Part shown: in pieces, positions 8,855 to 18,127 of the stretch
How positions within the stretch are numbered: position 1 is the first letter of the stretch
How the letters are laid out: every line of letters starts with the position of its first letter
Assembly (NCBI RefSeq): GCF_015476655.1
Contig: NZ_JABFHF010000024.1
Location: 25,057-89,056 of the forward strand
Direction: 5' to 3'
DNA: 64,000 nt
DNA from: Aquiflexum lacus
Lineage (GTDB): Bacteria > Bacteroidota > Bacteroidia > Cytophagales > Cyclobacteriaceae
Notes under the pieces: model-generated
The model's input: the letters and a program-made list of their open reading frames with translations, nothing else
Databases searched by the model: none
Told to the model about the DNA's origin: nothing
Position numbers and translations under genes: made by a program

Positions 8855-9793
8855 ATGTCTTACCTACAAAAAACCTTTACCGTTCTATTGAGCTTCTTTC
8901 TTGTCTTTGCTTCCACAGTGATGGCTCAGGATGGGACCATCTATCCACTTGAAACACCTGAAGAACCAAATGCCATTCTCCTCGGAACCGGAGGTGTTAA
9001 TAACCAACCGGCAAAAGAAACCTGGTTCCGCCAATGGGGGGATCCGATGGCCCGAAATATCGCTACTGCCACACTCACACCTTTCCTTCCTGAACCGGGA
9101 AAGGCCAATGGCACTGCTGTCATCGTTGCACCTGGTGGAGGCTTCAGTTGGCTGTCGATGGGCCATGAGGGCTGGGAAGTTGCTGAGGCACTTGCAGCGC
9201 AGGGAATCGCTGCATTTGTGCTCAAATACCGTCTTAACCCAACTCCTGAAAAACTGGAAGATTTTTCGGCATGGATGAACCGTCCCCGGACTCCTGCTCC
9301 AGCACCGCCATCCGATGCTAAACCCAATACCCCAGCTCCCCGACCACCTCAGCGAAATCTATCCAACCAACTTGAAGATGCAGAAGCTGCTTACGCCATG
9401 ATCGTCTCAAGGGCTAAAGAATGGGGAGTCGATACAGACCGGATAGGCATGATCGGTTTCTCAGCTGGCGCCGGGCTGACCATGCACTCCACACTCCATT
9501 CCAAGACCATGAAGCTAGCCTTTATCGGTCCGATCTATGGGGGTATGGGTGCTGTTGACGTACCTGAGAATGCACCACCAATGTTCAATGTGATCGCAAC
9601 TGACGATTTTCTGTTCTTGGGTCAGACGGGTGTGATCGAATCTTGGTACAAAGCAGGCATCCCGGTAGAATTCCATCTTTACCAGAACGGTGGCCACGGT
9701 TTCGGCCTCGGCAACCCCGACAGAACTAGTAACCGTTGGTTTGATGCCTTTATGTATTGGTTAGAAGTAAATAAGTTTCTGGCTTCTAAATAG
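8855..9793 (+). CDS. Exported alpha/beta hydrolase (acetyl-esterase-like)
   Basis: The protein has 312 residues with a signal peptide ending STVMAQ. The oxyanion region reads VIVAPGGGFSWLSMGHEG. The nucleophile is Ser203 in GFSAGAG, the acid is probably the Asp in IATDDFLF and the His is in NGGHGFG. This is the layout of Aes/BD-FAE-like esterases, which in Bacteroidota often remove acetyl or feruloyl groups from plant polysaccharides. A Pro-rich insertion (about residues 145-172, repeated PAP and PRPP) sits before the helix carrying the nucleophile and may be a flexible loop. No polysaccharide-utilisation partners are nearby, so the substrate is open. Confidence 0.88.
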   Translation: MSYLQKTFTVLLSFFLVFASTVMAQDGTIYPLETPEEPNAILLGTGGVNNQPAKETWFRQWGDPMARNIATATLTPFLPEPGKANGTAVIVAPGGGFSWLSMGHEGWEVAEALAAQGIAAFVLKYRLNPTPEKLEDFSAWMNRPRTPAPAPPSDAKPNTPAPRPPQRNLSNQLEDAEAAYAMIVSRAKEWGVDTDRIGMIGFSAGAGLTMHSTLHSKTMKLAFIGPIYGGMGAVDVPENAPPMFNVIATDDFLFLGQTGVIESWYKAGIPVEFHLYQNGGHGFGLGNPDRTSNRWFDAFMYWLEVNKFLASK

Positions 9794-9876
9794 TAGGATG
9801 CTTTAAAAGTCCCGTTGATTGAAGTTTGGCTTCTCTTTAAACTAAGAGGCTGTCTTACCATTAAAATAATTAATTG

Positions 9877-9912
9877 AAGACCGAATATTGATTTATGTTC
9901 GGTCTTTTTCTA
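9877..9912 (+). terminator. Rho-independent terminator after the esterase gene
   Basis: AGACCGAA at 9878-9885 pairs with TTCGGTCT at 9898-9905, followed by TTTTTC. It lies 84 bp after the esterase stop codon. Confidence 0.75.
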
Positions 9913-10057
9913 TTACAGGCGTTGTTTGAACGCAGATGACGCAGATTGAGCAGATTTTCGCTGATTTTTTTGCCCATTAAGGTTGTTTTACCCTTGGTGT
10001 ATTCCCTATTCAGGAGGCAGCATTTTCATCCTTTTATTTCCCTCAATTTTTTTCCAC

Positions 10058-10177
10058 CTCGGCAAGCTCGGTGACCGGGTTGCCTGATTTAAATAAGGGG
10101 AGTGGGAGAAATGCGGCGAAGCCGCATTTCTCCCACTCCCCTTACCTAAACAAATTTCGGTGGTCGAGCTTGCCGAG
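10058..10177. repeat. Nested double inverted repeat (120 bp)
   Basis: The inner palindrome has perfect 24-nt arms (10094-10117 and 10121-10144) around a 3-nt loop GAA, rich in GGGAG/CTCCC. An outer pair, CTCGGCAAGCTCG at 10058-10070 and CGAGCTTGCCGAG at 10165-10177, is also perfect. The whole would fold into a single long hairpin. There is no T-run, so it is not a simple terminator. It looks like a small non-autonomous palindromic element. Confidence 0.8.
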
Positions 10178-10368
10178 ACCCCTCTTTTACTTTTTTTACT
10201 GAAATATGGTGATGTGGAGAATATCCCGATAATCTACCTTCAATCCCACCTTGACCCATATCATGCAAAAGAGTGACTTATGTCATGATTATTAAGGGTT
10301 TATCTAAATACCTTGATGGCTCAAAATTCACCATTTGGTTCTTGTCGAATAACTTAAAATACGCCATT

Positions 10369-10731
10369 ATGAATTCTCCCAAATTTCAATCCACACTTTC
10401 TGAAGCCGATGATATGCTCGACTTGGCCAAAGAAGAACTTTGCCGTCCCGAAGAGGACGTGGTCCATTATAATGTCTGTAAACACGCCTACAAGGCCATT
10501 GAAAAATACATGACAGGGTACCTGATTCAGCATGGCGCACATATTCAGAATTCCAACCACATCAAGGATTTGTTGGGTCAATGTCAAAAAGTCGATAAAA
10601 AATTCAATGACATCAACTTTGATCCGGTAATCAGTGCTGATGATCCTGAAAAGCTGATGATGAACCTGCATACTGCGCAGACATTCATTATGCTGGCCGA
10701 AAAAACCAGGGATCTTGTTGGCAAAAATTAA
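10369..10731 (+). CDS. Small HEPN-like helical protein
   Basis: The protein has 120 residues from the ATG at 10369. The frame is open further upstream (to 10273) but that stretch has no protein-like character, and MNSPKFQ is a more plausible start. The sequence is all-helical with VHYNVCKHAYKAIEKYM, which resembles the second helix of HEPN domains. An Rx6H pattern occurs at Arg26-His33, but it lies in the wrong helix to be sure it is the HEPN nuclease motif. It stands 128 bp upstream of the PFOR gene on the same strand and could be co-transcribed. The function is not known. Confidence 0.6.
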   Translation: MNSPKFQSTLSEADDMLDLAKEELCRPEEDVVHYNVCKHAYKAIEKYMTGYLIQHGAHIQNSNHIKDLLGQCQKVDKKFNDINFDPVISADDPEKLMMNLHTAQTFIMLAEKTRDLVGKN

Positions 10732-10859
10732 AGAAGTTCAAGCCAACAGTTTTCTTATCCAAAACAAGTCCTCTCTCCACCACAAAAACCATCTTCTAAA
10801 CTTGGGATGGCATTCCTAAGCTTATAACATTTTCATCAATCCCACTACGAGATAACGTC

Positions 10860-13800
10860 ATGGAAAATAAAAACAAGCAATTCAAATATCCAGGTACCAG
10901 GGTAGCCCTCGATGGCAATACCGTTGCCATCATGTGTGAGCGTGAATCCTCAGACGCGGCAGGTGCCTATCCCATTACCCCATCCACCCAAATGGGGGAA
11001 TATTGGGCGGAAGAAGCCGCCAAAGGTCACCTCAATATTTCAGATAGACCCTTGATTTTTATAGAACCGGAAGGTGAACATGCTGCGGCGGCTGTTACTG
11101 CGGGACTTTCCATGACCGGGTTACGGGCAGCTAATTTCTCCTCGGGACAGGGAATTGCCTACATGCACGAATCATTGTATGCGGCGGTGGGCAAAAGACT
11201 GACCTACATTCTCAACATCGGTGCCCGGGCCATGACGAAATCCACGCTCAACGTGCATGCGGGCCATGATGACTACCATGCCATTGATGACACCGGATTT
11301 TTTCAGTTGTTTGCCAAAAACGCTCAGGCAGTAGCTGACCTCAATATCATTTCACACCGTATCGCTGAATTGGCCTTAAACCCAGGGGTAATCGCCCAAG
11401 ATGGATTTTTGACCACGCACTTGATTGAATCCCTGATGTTGCCCGAGCGGGAATTGATCAAGGAATTTCTGGGCCGCCCTGATGACATCATCAATACCCC
11501 AACGCCATCCCAAAGGATGATTTATGGTGATATGAGGCGGAGAATTCCGGAGATTTGGGATGTGGATAATCCCATGATGGCCGGAATTGTCCAAAACCAG
11601 GATTCCTACATGCAGAGTGTGGCAGCCCAGCGTCCATTTTTCTTCGATCACATCAAAGAATTGACGGACCAATCTTTTGAAGATTACTACAAACTGACCG
11701 GGCGGAAATATGAAAGGGTGATGACCTACAAGGTCGAAGATGCAGATTACCTGATTCTTGGTCAGGGCAGTGTCGTCCCCAGTGCGCAGGCAGTAGTAGA
11801 CTATTTGAGAAAAACCCGGGGCATTAAAGTCGGAGTGGTTGATTTGGTCATGTTCCGACCCTTTCCTGCCGATCTTTTGGGCCATATTCTGAAAGGCCGA
11901 AAAGGCGTAACCATCCTGGAAAGGTTGGATCAGCCATTGGCGGAAGATTCTCCCATTATGAGAGAAACCCGAGCCGTTATTTCAAAATGTATTGAAAACG
12001 GGAACTTCAAAAAAGACAAACCCTATCCCGAATTGGCCACATACGCTTACGGTGATATGCCTTCCTTGTATACAGGTTCATTTGGAATGGGTAGCCGTGA
12101 CCTTCAACCCGAAGGAATTATTGGTGCAGTGGAGAATATGCTTCCAAATGGAAAGCACAAAACAAGATTCTATTTGTCCATAGACTTTATCAGGGAAAAT
12201 GCTTTCACACCCAAGCAAAGGGCACATCAGGAAACCATTCAGGAGTCTTATCCTTTGGTAAAAGAATTGGCCCTTCACGGTTCTGAAAACCCTAACCTGA
12301 TGCCCAAAGGCGCCATCACGGTGAGATTTCACTCTATTGGTGGTTGGGGCGCGATTACAACAGGTAAAAACCTGGCGATGACCCTTTTTGAATTGTTGGG
12401 ATATGACATCAAAGCCAATCCGAAATATGGTTCTGAGAAGAAAGGGCAACCCACCACGTACTACCTTGCCGCCGCCCCCGAACCGATCAATATCAACTGC
12501 GAATACTATTTCGTGGATGTGGTGCTTTCTCCTGACCCCAACGTCTTCAAGCATACCAATGCTTTGGCAGGGCTCAAAAACGGGGGAACCTTTATCATCC
12601 AAAGTGAAAGAAAGACTGCCGATGAAGTTTGGGCAGACATTCCGAAACATTATCAAAAACTCATCATAGAAAATGAAATCAGGGTATTTTATGTAGATGG
12701 ATTTAAGATTGCCAGAGAGGAAGCATCGGATGTTGAACTACAATTGAGAATGCAGGGGATTGCCTTCCAAGGCGCCTTCTTTGCAGCCTCACCTTTGATG
12801 GAAAAAGCAGGCCTAAGCGATGTGGCATTATTGAAAGCCATCGAAGACCAATTACAGCATAAGTTTGGCGGCAAAGGCCAACGCGTAGTCGATGACAATA
12901 TGCGGGTTGTAAAGCGTGGTTTTGATGAAGTGTATGAAATCAAAAACAAGGTCTTGGGTGCCCAAACAGAAAAAACTAACGGGCAGTGGGTAGCCACCAT
13001 CCCAAGCATTCTCAAAACAACCCCTCAGAGTGAATCCAAACTGAGTGATATCCACAGGTTCTGGGAACAGACCGGTAATTTCTACCAAACAGGTCAGGGC
13101 AATGACAACCTCACCGACCCATTCATCGGATTGAGTGTGATGCCTGCCGCATCTTCCTTGTTCAGGGACATGACAGGAATCCGTTTTGAGCATCCGGAAT
13201 GGGTGCCGGACAATTGTACAGCTTGTGGTAACTGCTACACCGTTTGTCCCGATACCGCCATCCCGGGATTGGTCACGGAGTTGTCCGATGTCTTGGATAC
13301 CGTATTGAAGCGGGTGAAAAGGAATCATGATAAGCTCGAGTTTTTGCCCAAAACTGTCAAACAATTAGAGCCTAGGGTACGCACACTTTTCAATGAACCC
13401 CATGATGGCGTCACGGTCAATAACCTGATCAATGAAGCCATTGACGAGGTGATTGCCCAAGAGAAAAAAGATTCTTTGCTTTCAACAGAATTGGGATGGT
13501 TCAGGGATGAGCTTGGAGATTTCCAATTTGCATTGACCAGGCCTTATTATGACCTGCATGAGAAAAAGAACCCCAACAGTGGCGGCTTATTCAGCATCAC
13601 AGTAAATCCAAATACCTGCAAAGGCTGTATGGAGTGTATAGCAGTATGTGATGATGACGCATTGAGAATTGTGAAGCAAACCGATGATTCTGTAGACAGG
13701 CTTCGCAAAGAATGGAGCGTATGGAGTGACCTTCCCAATACCCCTAAAAAATTCAACCGTGTTGATAATTTGGAAGAAAAGATCGGTCCTTTGGAAACCA

Positions 13801-15767
13801 TCTTGTTGGACAAAAATGCTTATCAAAGTTTTGCCAGTGGAGATGGGGCCTGCTTAGGTTGTTCCGAAAAATCCGTGGTCCACTTGTTTATGGCAACCGT
13901 GGAATCTCTGATGATTCCAAGGGTTGAAAAACATATAGTCTATCTTGAAGAACTGATCGAAAAACTGGAAAAACACATTCAGTTGAAACTTATGAATACT
14001 GTCAATATTTTGGATACCAATATGATGTCCAAGATTATGTCAGAAATGCAGGGCGGTGATCTGACTATGGCAGAAATTGCCAGTAGAATGGAATCCGAGA
14101 AAGGGTCTTCCCCCATAGACCAAGAATGGCTGCGGGAGACTTCTCAGACGCTGACCGGACTGAAACACCTGCATTGGAAATATACCAAAGGGAACACCGG
14201 GAAAGGCCGTTCTACTATGGGGATGACCAATGCCACCGGATGTACCTCGGTTTGGGGCAGTACTTACCCCTATAACCCATACCCATTCCCTTGGGCCAAC
14301 CACCTCTTTCAGGACAGCACCTCCATGGCCATGGGGATATTTGAAGGCCACATGTCCAAAATGGCTGATGGTTTCAAACTTATCCGAAAAGCAGAAATGG
14401 AGTTGAAAGGCAGTTATAATGCCCGAGAGCAAAAAGAGTTCTTTACCTATTTCAACTGGGGTCAGTTTACCGATGAAGAATGGAAATTATGTCCACCTGT
14501 AGTCGCTTTGGGCGGGGATGGTGCCATGTATGATATTGGTTTCCAAAACCTGTCAAGAATGATGGCATCAGGTAAGCCGATCAAAGTCGTGGTGGTAGAT
14601 ACTCAAGTATATTCCAATACCGGAGGACAGGCATGTACCTCAGGATTTATCGGACAGGTTTCCGACATGGCCCAATATGGCAAAGTCTGGAAGGGAAAAT
14701 CTGAACCCAGAAAAGAAATCGGACTGATTGCCATGGCCCATAGAAATACCTATGTCCTCCAAGGCACTTTGGCCAATACCAGTCAGATGATCGAAGGCTT
14801 TATAGACGGTCTGATGACCAAGCGCCCTGCTCTGTTCAACCTCTATACTACCTGCCAACCGGAACATGGCGTGGCAGATGACATGGGTGCACATCAGGCA
14901 AAATTGGCGGTGGAATCCAGGGCTTACCCACTATTCCGATACAATCCCGACAAAGGAGTCACTCCTGAGGAGGCCTTTGACCTGGAAGGTAATCCTGCCA
15001 TGCACCAAAACTGGCCGACCTACCAACTCAAATACATTGAAAACAACCGTCAAAAAACGATGGAAGTTGCCATGACATTTGCGGATTTTGCTTTGACAGA
15101 AGCGCGATTCAGAAAGCATTTCCGAAATGCTCCCCGTGACACTTGGAATGAAAACATGGTGGTGCTGGAAGAATTTTTGGAACTGGAAAAAAGCGAAAGA
15201 GAAGGCAAATTCCCATACATCTGGGCAGTTGACAGAAAGCAGCACCTTACCCGGGTATTGGTAGCCAAGACGATGGTGGAATCCTGTGAAGAGCGACGTG
15301 ATTTCTGGATCATGCTCAAAGCCATTGCAGGAGTAAAACCTGAAAGCAAAATGCCTGCAGAGGATCTGGAAAGCAAAGTGAGGGCAGAAGTCATAGGAAG
15401 GATTGCCAAAGGTTTGATGAAAATGGCAGGAGATGATGGTGCAGGAATTTTGGATTTTGCCCTTGATGGAGAGAAAACGGAAGCAGCCAAACCAGCTGAC
15501 GCCGGATCCAACGGTCAATCCATGTCACCATGGTTGGAAACAGAATTCTGTACCTCCTGTGACGAATGCATCAAGTTAAATCCCAATATGTTCCAATACA
15601 ACAATGACAAAAAGGCATTTATCAAAGACCCCAACGCGGGACCGTATCAGGATTTGGTAAAAGCTGCTGAGAAATGTACAGCAGGCGTGATTCATCCCGG
15701 ACTACCGGCTGATAAAAGTGAAGCTGATATAGATAAATGGATTAAAAGAGGAGAAAAATTCAATTGA
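10860..15767 (+). CDS. nifJ: Giant pyruvate:ferredoxin (2-oxoacid) oxidoreductase with fused C-terminal ferredoxin
   Basis: The protein has 1635 residues against about 1170-1200 for ordinary single-chain PFOR. It should oxidise pyruvate plus CoA to acetyl-CoA, CO2 and reduced ferredoxin in the cytoplasm, or run in reverse. The N-terminal part has the ESSDAAGAYPITPST pyruvate/TPP face, and the gamma-like domain begins near IGGWGAITTGKNLA. Fe-S ligands are CTACGNCYTVCP (Cys786-796), CKGCMECIAVC (Cys920-930) and CLGC (around 998). The TPP site is GGDGAMYDIG (from 1218) with NTGGQACTSG following. Two helical insertions are present, about 115 residues between the two ferredoxin motifs and about 100 after CLGC. 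The final domain carries a single [4Fe-4S] ferredoxin-like set: Cys1564, 1567, 1570 and 1606. It is first in a tight rnf operon. The symbol follows the family; exact 2-oxoacid preference is not shown. Confidence 0.92.
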   Translation: MENKNKQFKYPGTRVALDGNTVAIMCERESSDAAGAYPITPSTQMGEYWAEEAAKGHLNISDRPLIFIEPEGEHAAAAVTAGLSMTGLRAANFSSGQGIAYMHESLYAAVGKRLTYILNIGARAMTKSTLNVHAGHDDYHAIDDTGFFQLFAKNAQAVADLNIISHRIAELALNPGVIAQDGFLTTHLIESLMLPERELIKEFLGRPDDIINTPTPSQRMIYGDMRRRIPEIWDVDNPMMAGIVQNQDSYMQSVAAQRPFFFDHIKELTDQSFEDYYKLTGRKYERVMTYKVEDADYLILGQGSVVPSAQAVVDYLRKTRGIKVGVVDLVMFRPFPADLLGHILKGRKGVTILERLDQPLAEDSPIMRETRAVISKCIENGNFKKDKPYPELATYAYGDMPSLYTGSFGMGSRDLQPEGIIGAVENMLPNGKHKTRFYLSIDFIRENAFTPKQRAHQETIQESYPLVKELALHGSENPNLMPKGAITVRFHSIGGWGAITTGKNLAMTLFELLGYDIKANPKYGSEKKGQPTTYYLAAAPEPININCEYYFVDVVLSPDPNVFKHTNALAGLKNGGTFIIQSERKTADEVWADIPKHYQKLIIENEIRVFYVDGFKIAREEASDVELQLRMQGIAFQGAFFAASPLMEKAGLSDVALLKAIEDQLQHKFGGKGQRVVDDNMRVVKRGFDEVYEIKNKVLGAQTEKTNGQWVATIPSILKTTPQSESKLSDIHRFWEQTGNFYQTGQGNDNLTDPFIGLSVMPAASSLFRDMTGIRFEHPEWVPDNCTACGNCYTVCPDTAIPGLVTELSDVLDTVLKRVKRNHDKLEFLPKTVKQLEPRVRTLFNEPHDGVTVNNLINEAIDEVIAQEKKDSLLSTELGWFRDELGDFQFALTRPYYDLHEKKNPNSGGLFSITVNPNTCKGCMECIAVCDDDALRIVKQTDDSVDRLRKEWSVWSDLPNTPKKFNRVDNLEEKIGPLETILLDKNAYQSFASGDGACLGCSEKSVVHLFMATVESLMIPRVEKHIVYLEELIEKLEKHIQLKLMNTVNILDTNMMSKIMSEMQGGDLTMAEIASRMESEKGSSPIDQEWLRETSQTLTGLKHLHWKYTKGNTGKGRSTMGMTNATGCTSVWGSTYPYNPYPFPWANHLFQDSTSMAMGIFEGHMSKMADGFKLIRKAEMELKGSYNAREQKEFFTYFNWGQFTDEEWKLCPPVVALGGDGAMYDIGFQNLSRMMASGKPIKVVVVDTQVYSNTGGQACTSGFIGQVSDMAQYGKVWKGKSEPRKEIGLIAMAHRNTYVLQGTLANTSQMIEGFIDGLMTKRPALFNLYTTCQPEHGVADDMGAHQAKLAVESRAYPLFRYNPDKGVTPEEAFDLEGNPAMHQNWPTYQLKYIENNRQKTMEVAMTFADFALTEARFRKHFRNAPRDTWNENMVVLEEFLELEKSEREGKFPYIWAVDRKQHLTRVLVAKTMVESCEERRDFWIMLKAIAGVKPESKMPAEDLESKVRAEVIGRIAKGLMKMAGDDGAGILDFALDGEKTEAAKPADAGSNGQSMSPWLETEFCTSCDECIKLNPNMFQYNNDKKAFIKDPNAGPYQDLVKAAEKCTAGVIHPGLPADKSEADIDKWIKRGEKFN

Positions 15768-15771
15768 TACC

Positions 15772-17121
15772 GTGCTGACCTCATTGAAAAATACCTTTAA
15801 ACACGGTGTCCATCCGCCCGAAAACAAGGAGGAGACAAATGGACTGCCCATCAGGCAGTTTCCATTTGCCCCTTTGATTATTTTACCTGTGCAGCAACAT
15901 ATAGGGGCTGCTTCTCAGATAATTGTCAAGGAAGGGCAAGAGGTATCCCGGGGACAATTGCTGGCAAAAGCCAATGGTTATATGTCCGTACCCATGCATT
16001 CCCCGGTGTCAGGCAAAATCAGAAAAATTGCGGATGTGCTGCTTATCTCCGGTCAAACTTCTCCGGGAATTTACCTGGAACCCTTTCCATATTCGGGTCA
16101 GGAAGTAGTGGTAGGCAATCCAATATCCCTAGACGCAAGTCCCGAGGAAATTCTGAAAGGTATTCAGGATGCGGGAATTGTGGGCTTGGGAGGCGCTGCT
16201 TTCCCTACCCATGTCAAACTCAAGATTCCGGAAGGAAAAACCTGTGATTACCTGATCATCAACGGAATTGAATGTGAACCCTACCTGACCACAGACCATC
16301 GGGTCATGTTGGAACAAGCAGATGATATTTTCACAGGAATCCGATATTTATTGAAAGTGACCGGAGCCAAGGAAGTCATCATCGGCATAGAAGCCAATAA
16401 GCAAGATGCCGCTGATCATCTCTCTTCTAAAATCCCCACAGATTTACCGGTCAGAGTACAGGTAGTTCCAGTAAAATACCCACAGGGCGCAGAGAAAATG
16501 CTGATCACGGCTTTGTTGGGCAAAGAAGTTCCTTCGGGAGGATTGCCCATTGAAGTCAATGCTGTCGTGGTGAATGTAGCCACAACTGCCGAAATCGGGA
16601 GACTATTGCCACATGGACAGGGCATACAGGAACGTGTGATTACCATTACCGGACCCGGAGTCAAGAAAAAAGGAAATTACCTGATCCCTATCGGGACGCC
16701 ATTGCGCTATGTGCTGGAACAGGTCGGTGCTGTAGACAATATCAGTGAAGTATATATGGGCGGGCCTATGATGGGTGTTTCCGCGTCAAGTTTGGATATC
16801 TCTATCGTAAAAGGAACTTCAGGCATTGTTGTCTTTGGAGATAATGAGGTGCGGAAAGTGGATAAAATCTATCCCTGCATCAAATGCGGTGCCTGTGTAG
16901 ATGCCTGTCCTATTTTCCTGAATCCTTCCAAGCTTGGGATTTTGGCAAAATTCGAGGCCTATGATACCATGGCGGAGGAATTCAACTTAATGGATTGCTT
17001 CGAATGTGGTTCATGTTCCTATGTATGTCCCTCAAACATTCCTTTGGTGCAATATTTCCGCCTTTCCAAAGGAATAGTCAGAAAACGAAATTCAGCTAAA
17101 CAACAGAAATCAAATGCTTAG
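15772..17121 (+). CDS. rnfC: Rnf complex subunit C (NADH/Fe-S)
   Basis: The protein has 449 residues; start GTG at 15772, four bases after the PFOR stop. RnfC is the cytoplasmic subunit with the NADH/FMN site and two [4Fe-4S] clusters. Seen here: a lipoyl-like N-terminal region (VKEGQEVSRGQLLAKA), the nucleotide-binding loop GIVGLGGAAFPTHVK (from about residue 131), YLIINGIECEPYLTTDHR, and cluster motifs CIKCGACVDACP (from about 370) and CFECGSCSYVCPSNIP (from about 409). Length is standard. The last codons overlap rnfD by 8 bp, implying translational coupling. The order C-D-G-E-A with B at the end is that of clostridial-type rnf operons. Confidence 0.95.
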   Translation: MLTSLKNTFKHGVHPPENKEETNGLPIRQFPFAPLIILPVQQHIGAASQIIVKEGQEVSRGQLLAKANGYMSVPMHSPVSGKIRKIADVLLISGQTSPGIYLEPFPYSGQEVVVGNPISLDASPEEILKGIQDAGIVGLGGAAFPTHVKLKIPEGKTCDYLIINGIECEPYLTTDHRVMLEQADDIFTGIRYLLKVTGAKEVIIGIEANKQDAADHLSSKIPTDLPVRVQVVPVKYPQGAEKMLITALLGKEVPSGGLPIEVNAVVVNVATTAEIGRLLPHGQGIQERVITITGPGVKKKGNYLIPIGTPLRYVLEQVGAVDNISEVYMGGPMMGVSASSLDISIVKGTSGIVVFGDNEVRKVDKIYPCIKCGACVDACPIFLNPSKLGILAKFEAYDTMAEEFNLMDCFECGSCSYVCPSNIPLVQYFRLSKGIVRKRNSAKQQKSNA

Positions 17122-18127
17122 CAAGACCCTTCATATCAGCACCTCTCCCCACATCAACAAAGGTGTGTCCACGGACATGATTATGAAAAACGTGGTCTAT
17201 GCCCTGATACCTGTTGCTTTGTTTTCAGTCTATGCTTTTGGAATCAATGCCTTGCTGGTTATCATTACCGCAGTAATTTCAGCTGTGATGACCGAACACC
17301 TGTTGTGCAGGTGGTCAAATCAGCAAAGTACGGTTTCGGATTGGTCGGCCATCATTACCGGACTTCTTTTGGGATTGACTTTGCCACCGATTTTCCCGCT
17401 GTGGATGACTTTCCTTGGGGGAGTCATGGCCATTGCTTTGGGCAAATTTGTCTTTGGAGGCTTGGGCTATAATGCCTTTAATCCTGCCTTGGTGGGCAGG
17501 GCTATCTTGCAGGCCGCATTTCCTGTGGCCATCACTACCTGGCATCCAGCCTTTTTGGAAGATCGCTTTGTCAGTATTTCCAAATCTGTCATGGCATTCC
17601 CTTTTACGGAACCAATTGTGGATGGAATCTCCGGCGCAACACCCCTTTCAGCATTCAAATTTGACCAAATCACTACAGACAGTGCAGACCTTGCCTTGGG
17701 ATTGATCAGTGGATCTACCGGTGAAACCTGTTCTTGGCTGATAGCCTTGGGCGGGATTTATCTGATTTATAAGAAAATGATGAACTGGCGAATTCCGGTC
17801 ACGATTCTGTTGACGGTTTTTGTTTTAAGTGGCATCCTGTATCTAGTTGAAAGCCAAATTTACCCCTCACCGACATTTATGCTCTTCTCAGGAGGACTGA
17901 TGCTTGGGGCTGTATTTATGGCTACCGATATGGTGGGTTCACCCATCACACCTTTGGGCATAGTCATTTATGGGATATTTATTGGCGTATTGGTGGTCGT
18001 CATCCGAATTTGGGGAGGTCTTCCAGAAGGAGTGATGTATGCCATTTTGTTGGGAAATGCCCTTACGCCTCAGATTGACAGTTTGATCAAGCCGAAAGTT
18101 TATGGGTCTAAAAAAGTAATGGTATGA
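17114..18127 (+). CDS. rnfD: Rnf complex subunit D (membrane, covalent FMN)
   Basis: The protein has 337 residues and multiple membrane helices (ALIPVALFSVYAFGI, LLVIITAVISAVM, ITGLLLGLTLPP and others). The conserved FMN attachment site is seen as ISGATPL, with the Thr at about residue 176. RnfD forms, with A and E, the ion-translocating membrane core. It overlaps rnfC by 8 bp and rnfG by 4 bp. Confidence 0.95.
   Translation: MLSKTLHISTSPHINKGVSTDMIMKNVVYALIPVALFSVYAFGINALLVIITAVISAVMTEHLLCRWSNQQSTVSDWSAIITGLLLGLTLPPIFPLWMTFLGGVMAIALGKFVFGGLGYNAFNPALVGRAILQAAFPVAITTWHPAFLEDRFVSISKSVMAFPFTEPIVDGISGATPLSAFKFDQITTDSADLALGLISGSTGETCSWLIALGGIYLIYKKMMNWRIPVTILLTVFVLSGILYLVESQIYPSPTFMLFSGGLMLGAVFMATDMVGSPITPLGIVIYGIFIGVLVVVIRIWGGLPEGVMYAILLGNALTPQIDSLIKPKVYGSKKVMV

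Larger units (their letters stand above)
9794..10368. other. Intergenic region with terminator, tandem motif and nested hairpin
   Basis: This is a 575-bp spacer. After the terminator at 9877 comes a short degenerate tandem motif (9931-9970: GCAGATGAC, GCAGATTGA, GCAGATTTTC, GCTGATTTT), a dispersed element common in many bacterial genomes. It is followed by the nested hairpin at 10058-10177. The longer upstream reading of the next gene (from 10273) lies in low-quality coding sequence, so I start that gene at 10369. Confidence 0.55.

Noticed and set aside
10273..10368. Longer N-terminus of the HEPN-like protein
   Set aside because: The extra residues are non-conserved in character and the ATG at 10369 begins the helical domain.
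12078..12656. Long minus-strand open frames inside the PFOR gene (also 11376-11885 and 14931-15518)
   Set aside because: They lie wholly within a clearly coding gene on the other strand and show no protein family features; they are by-products of codon bias.
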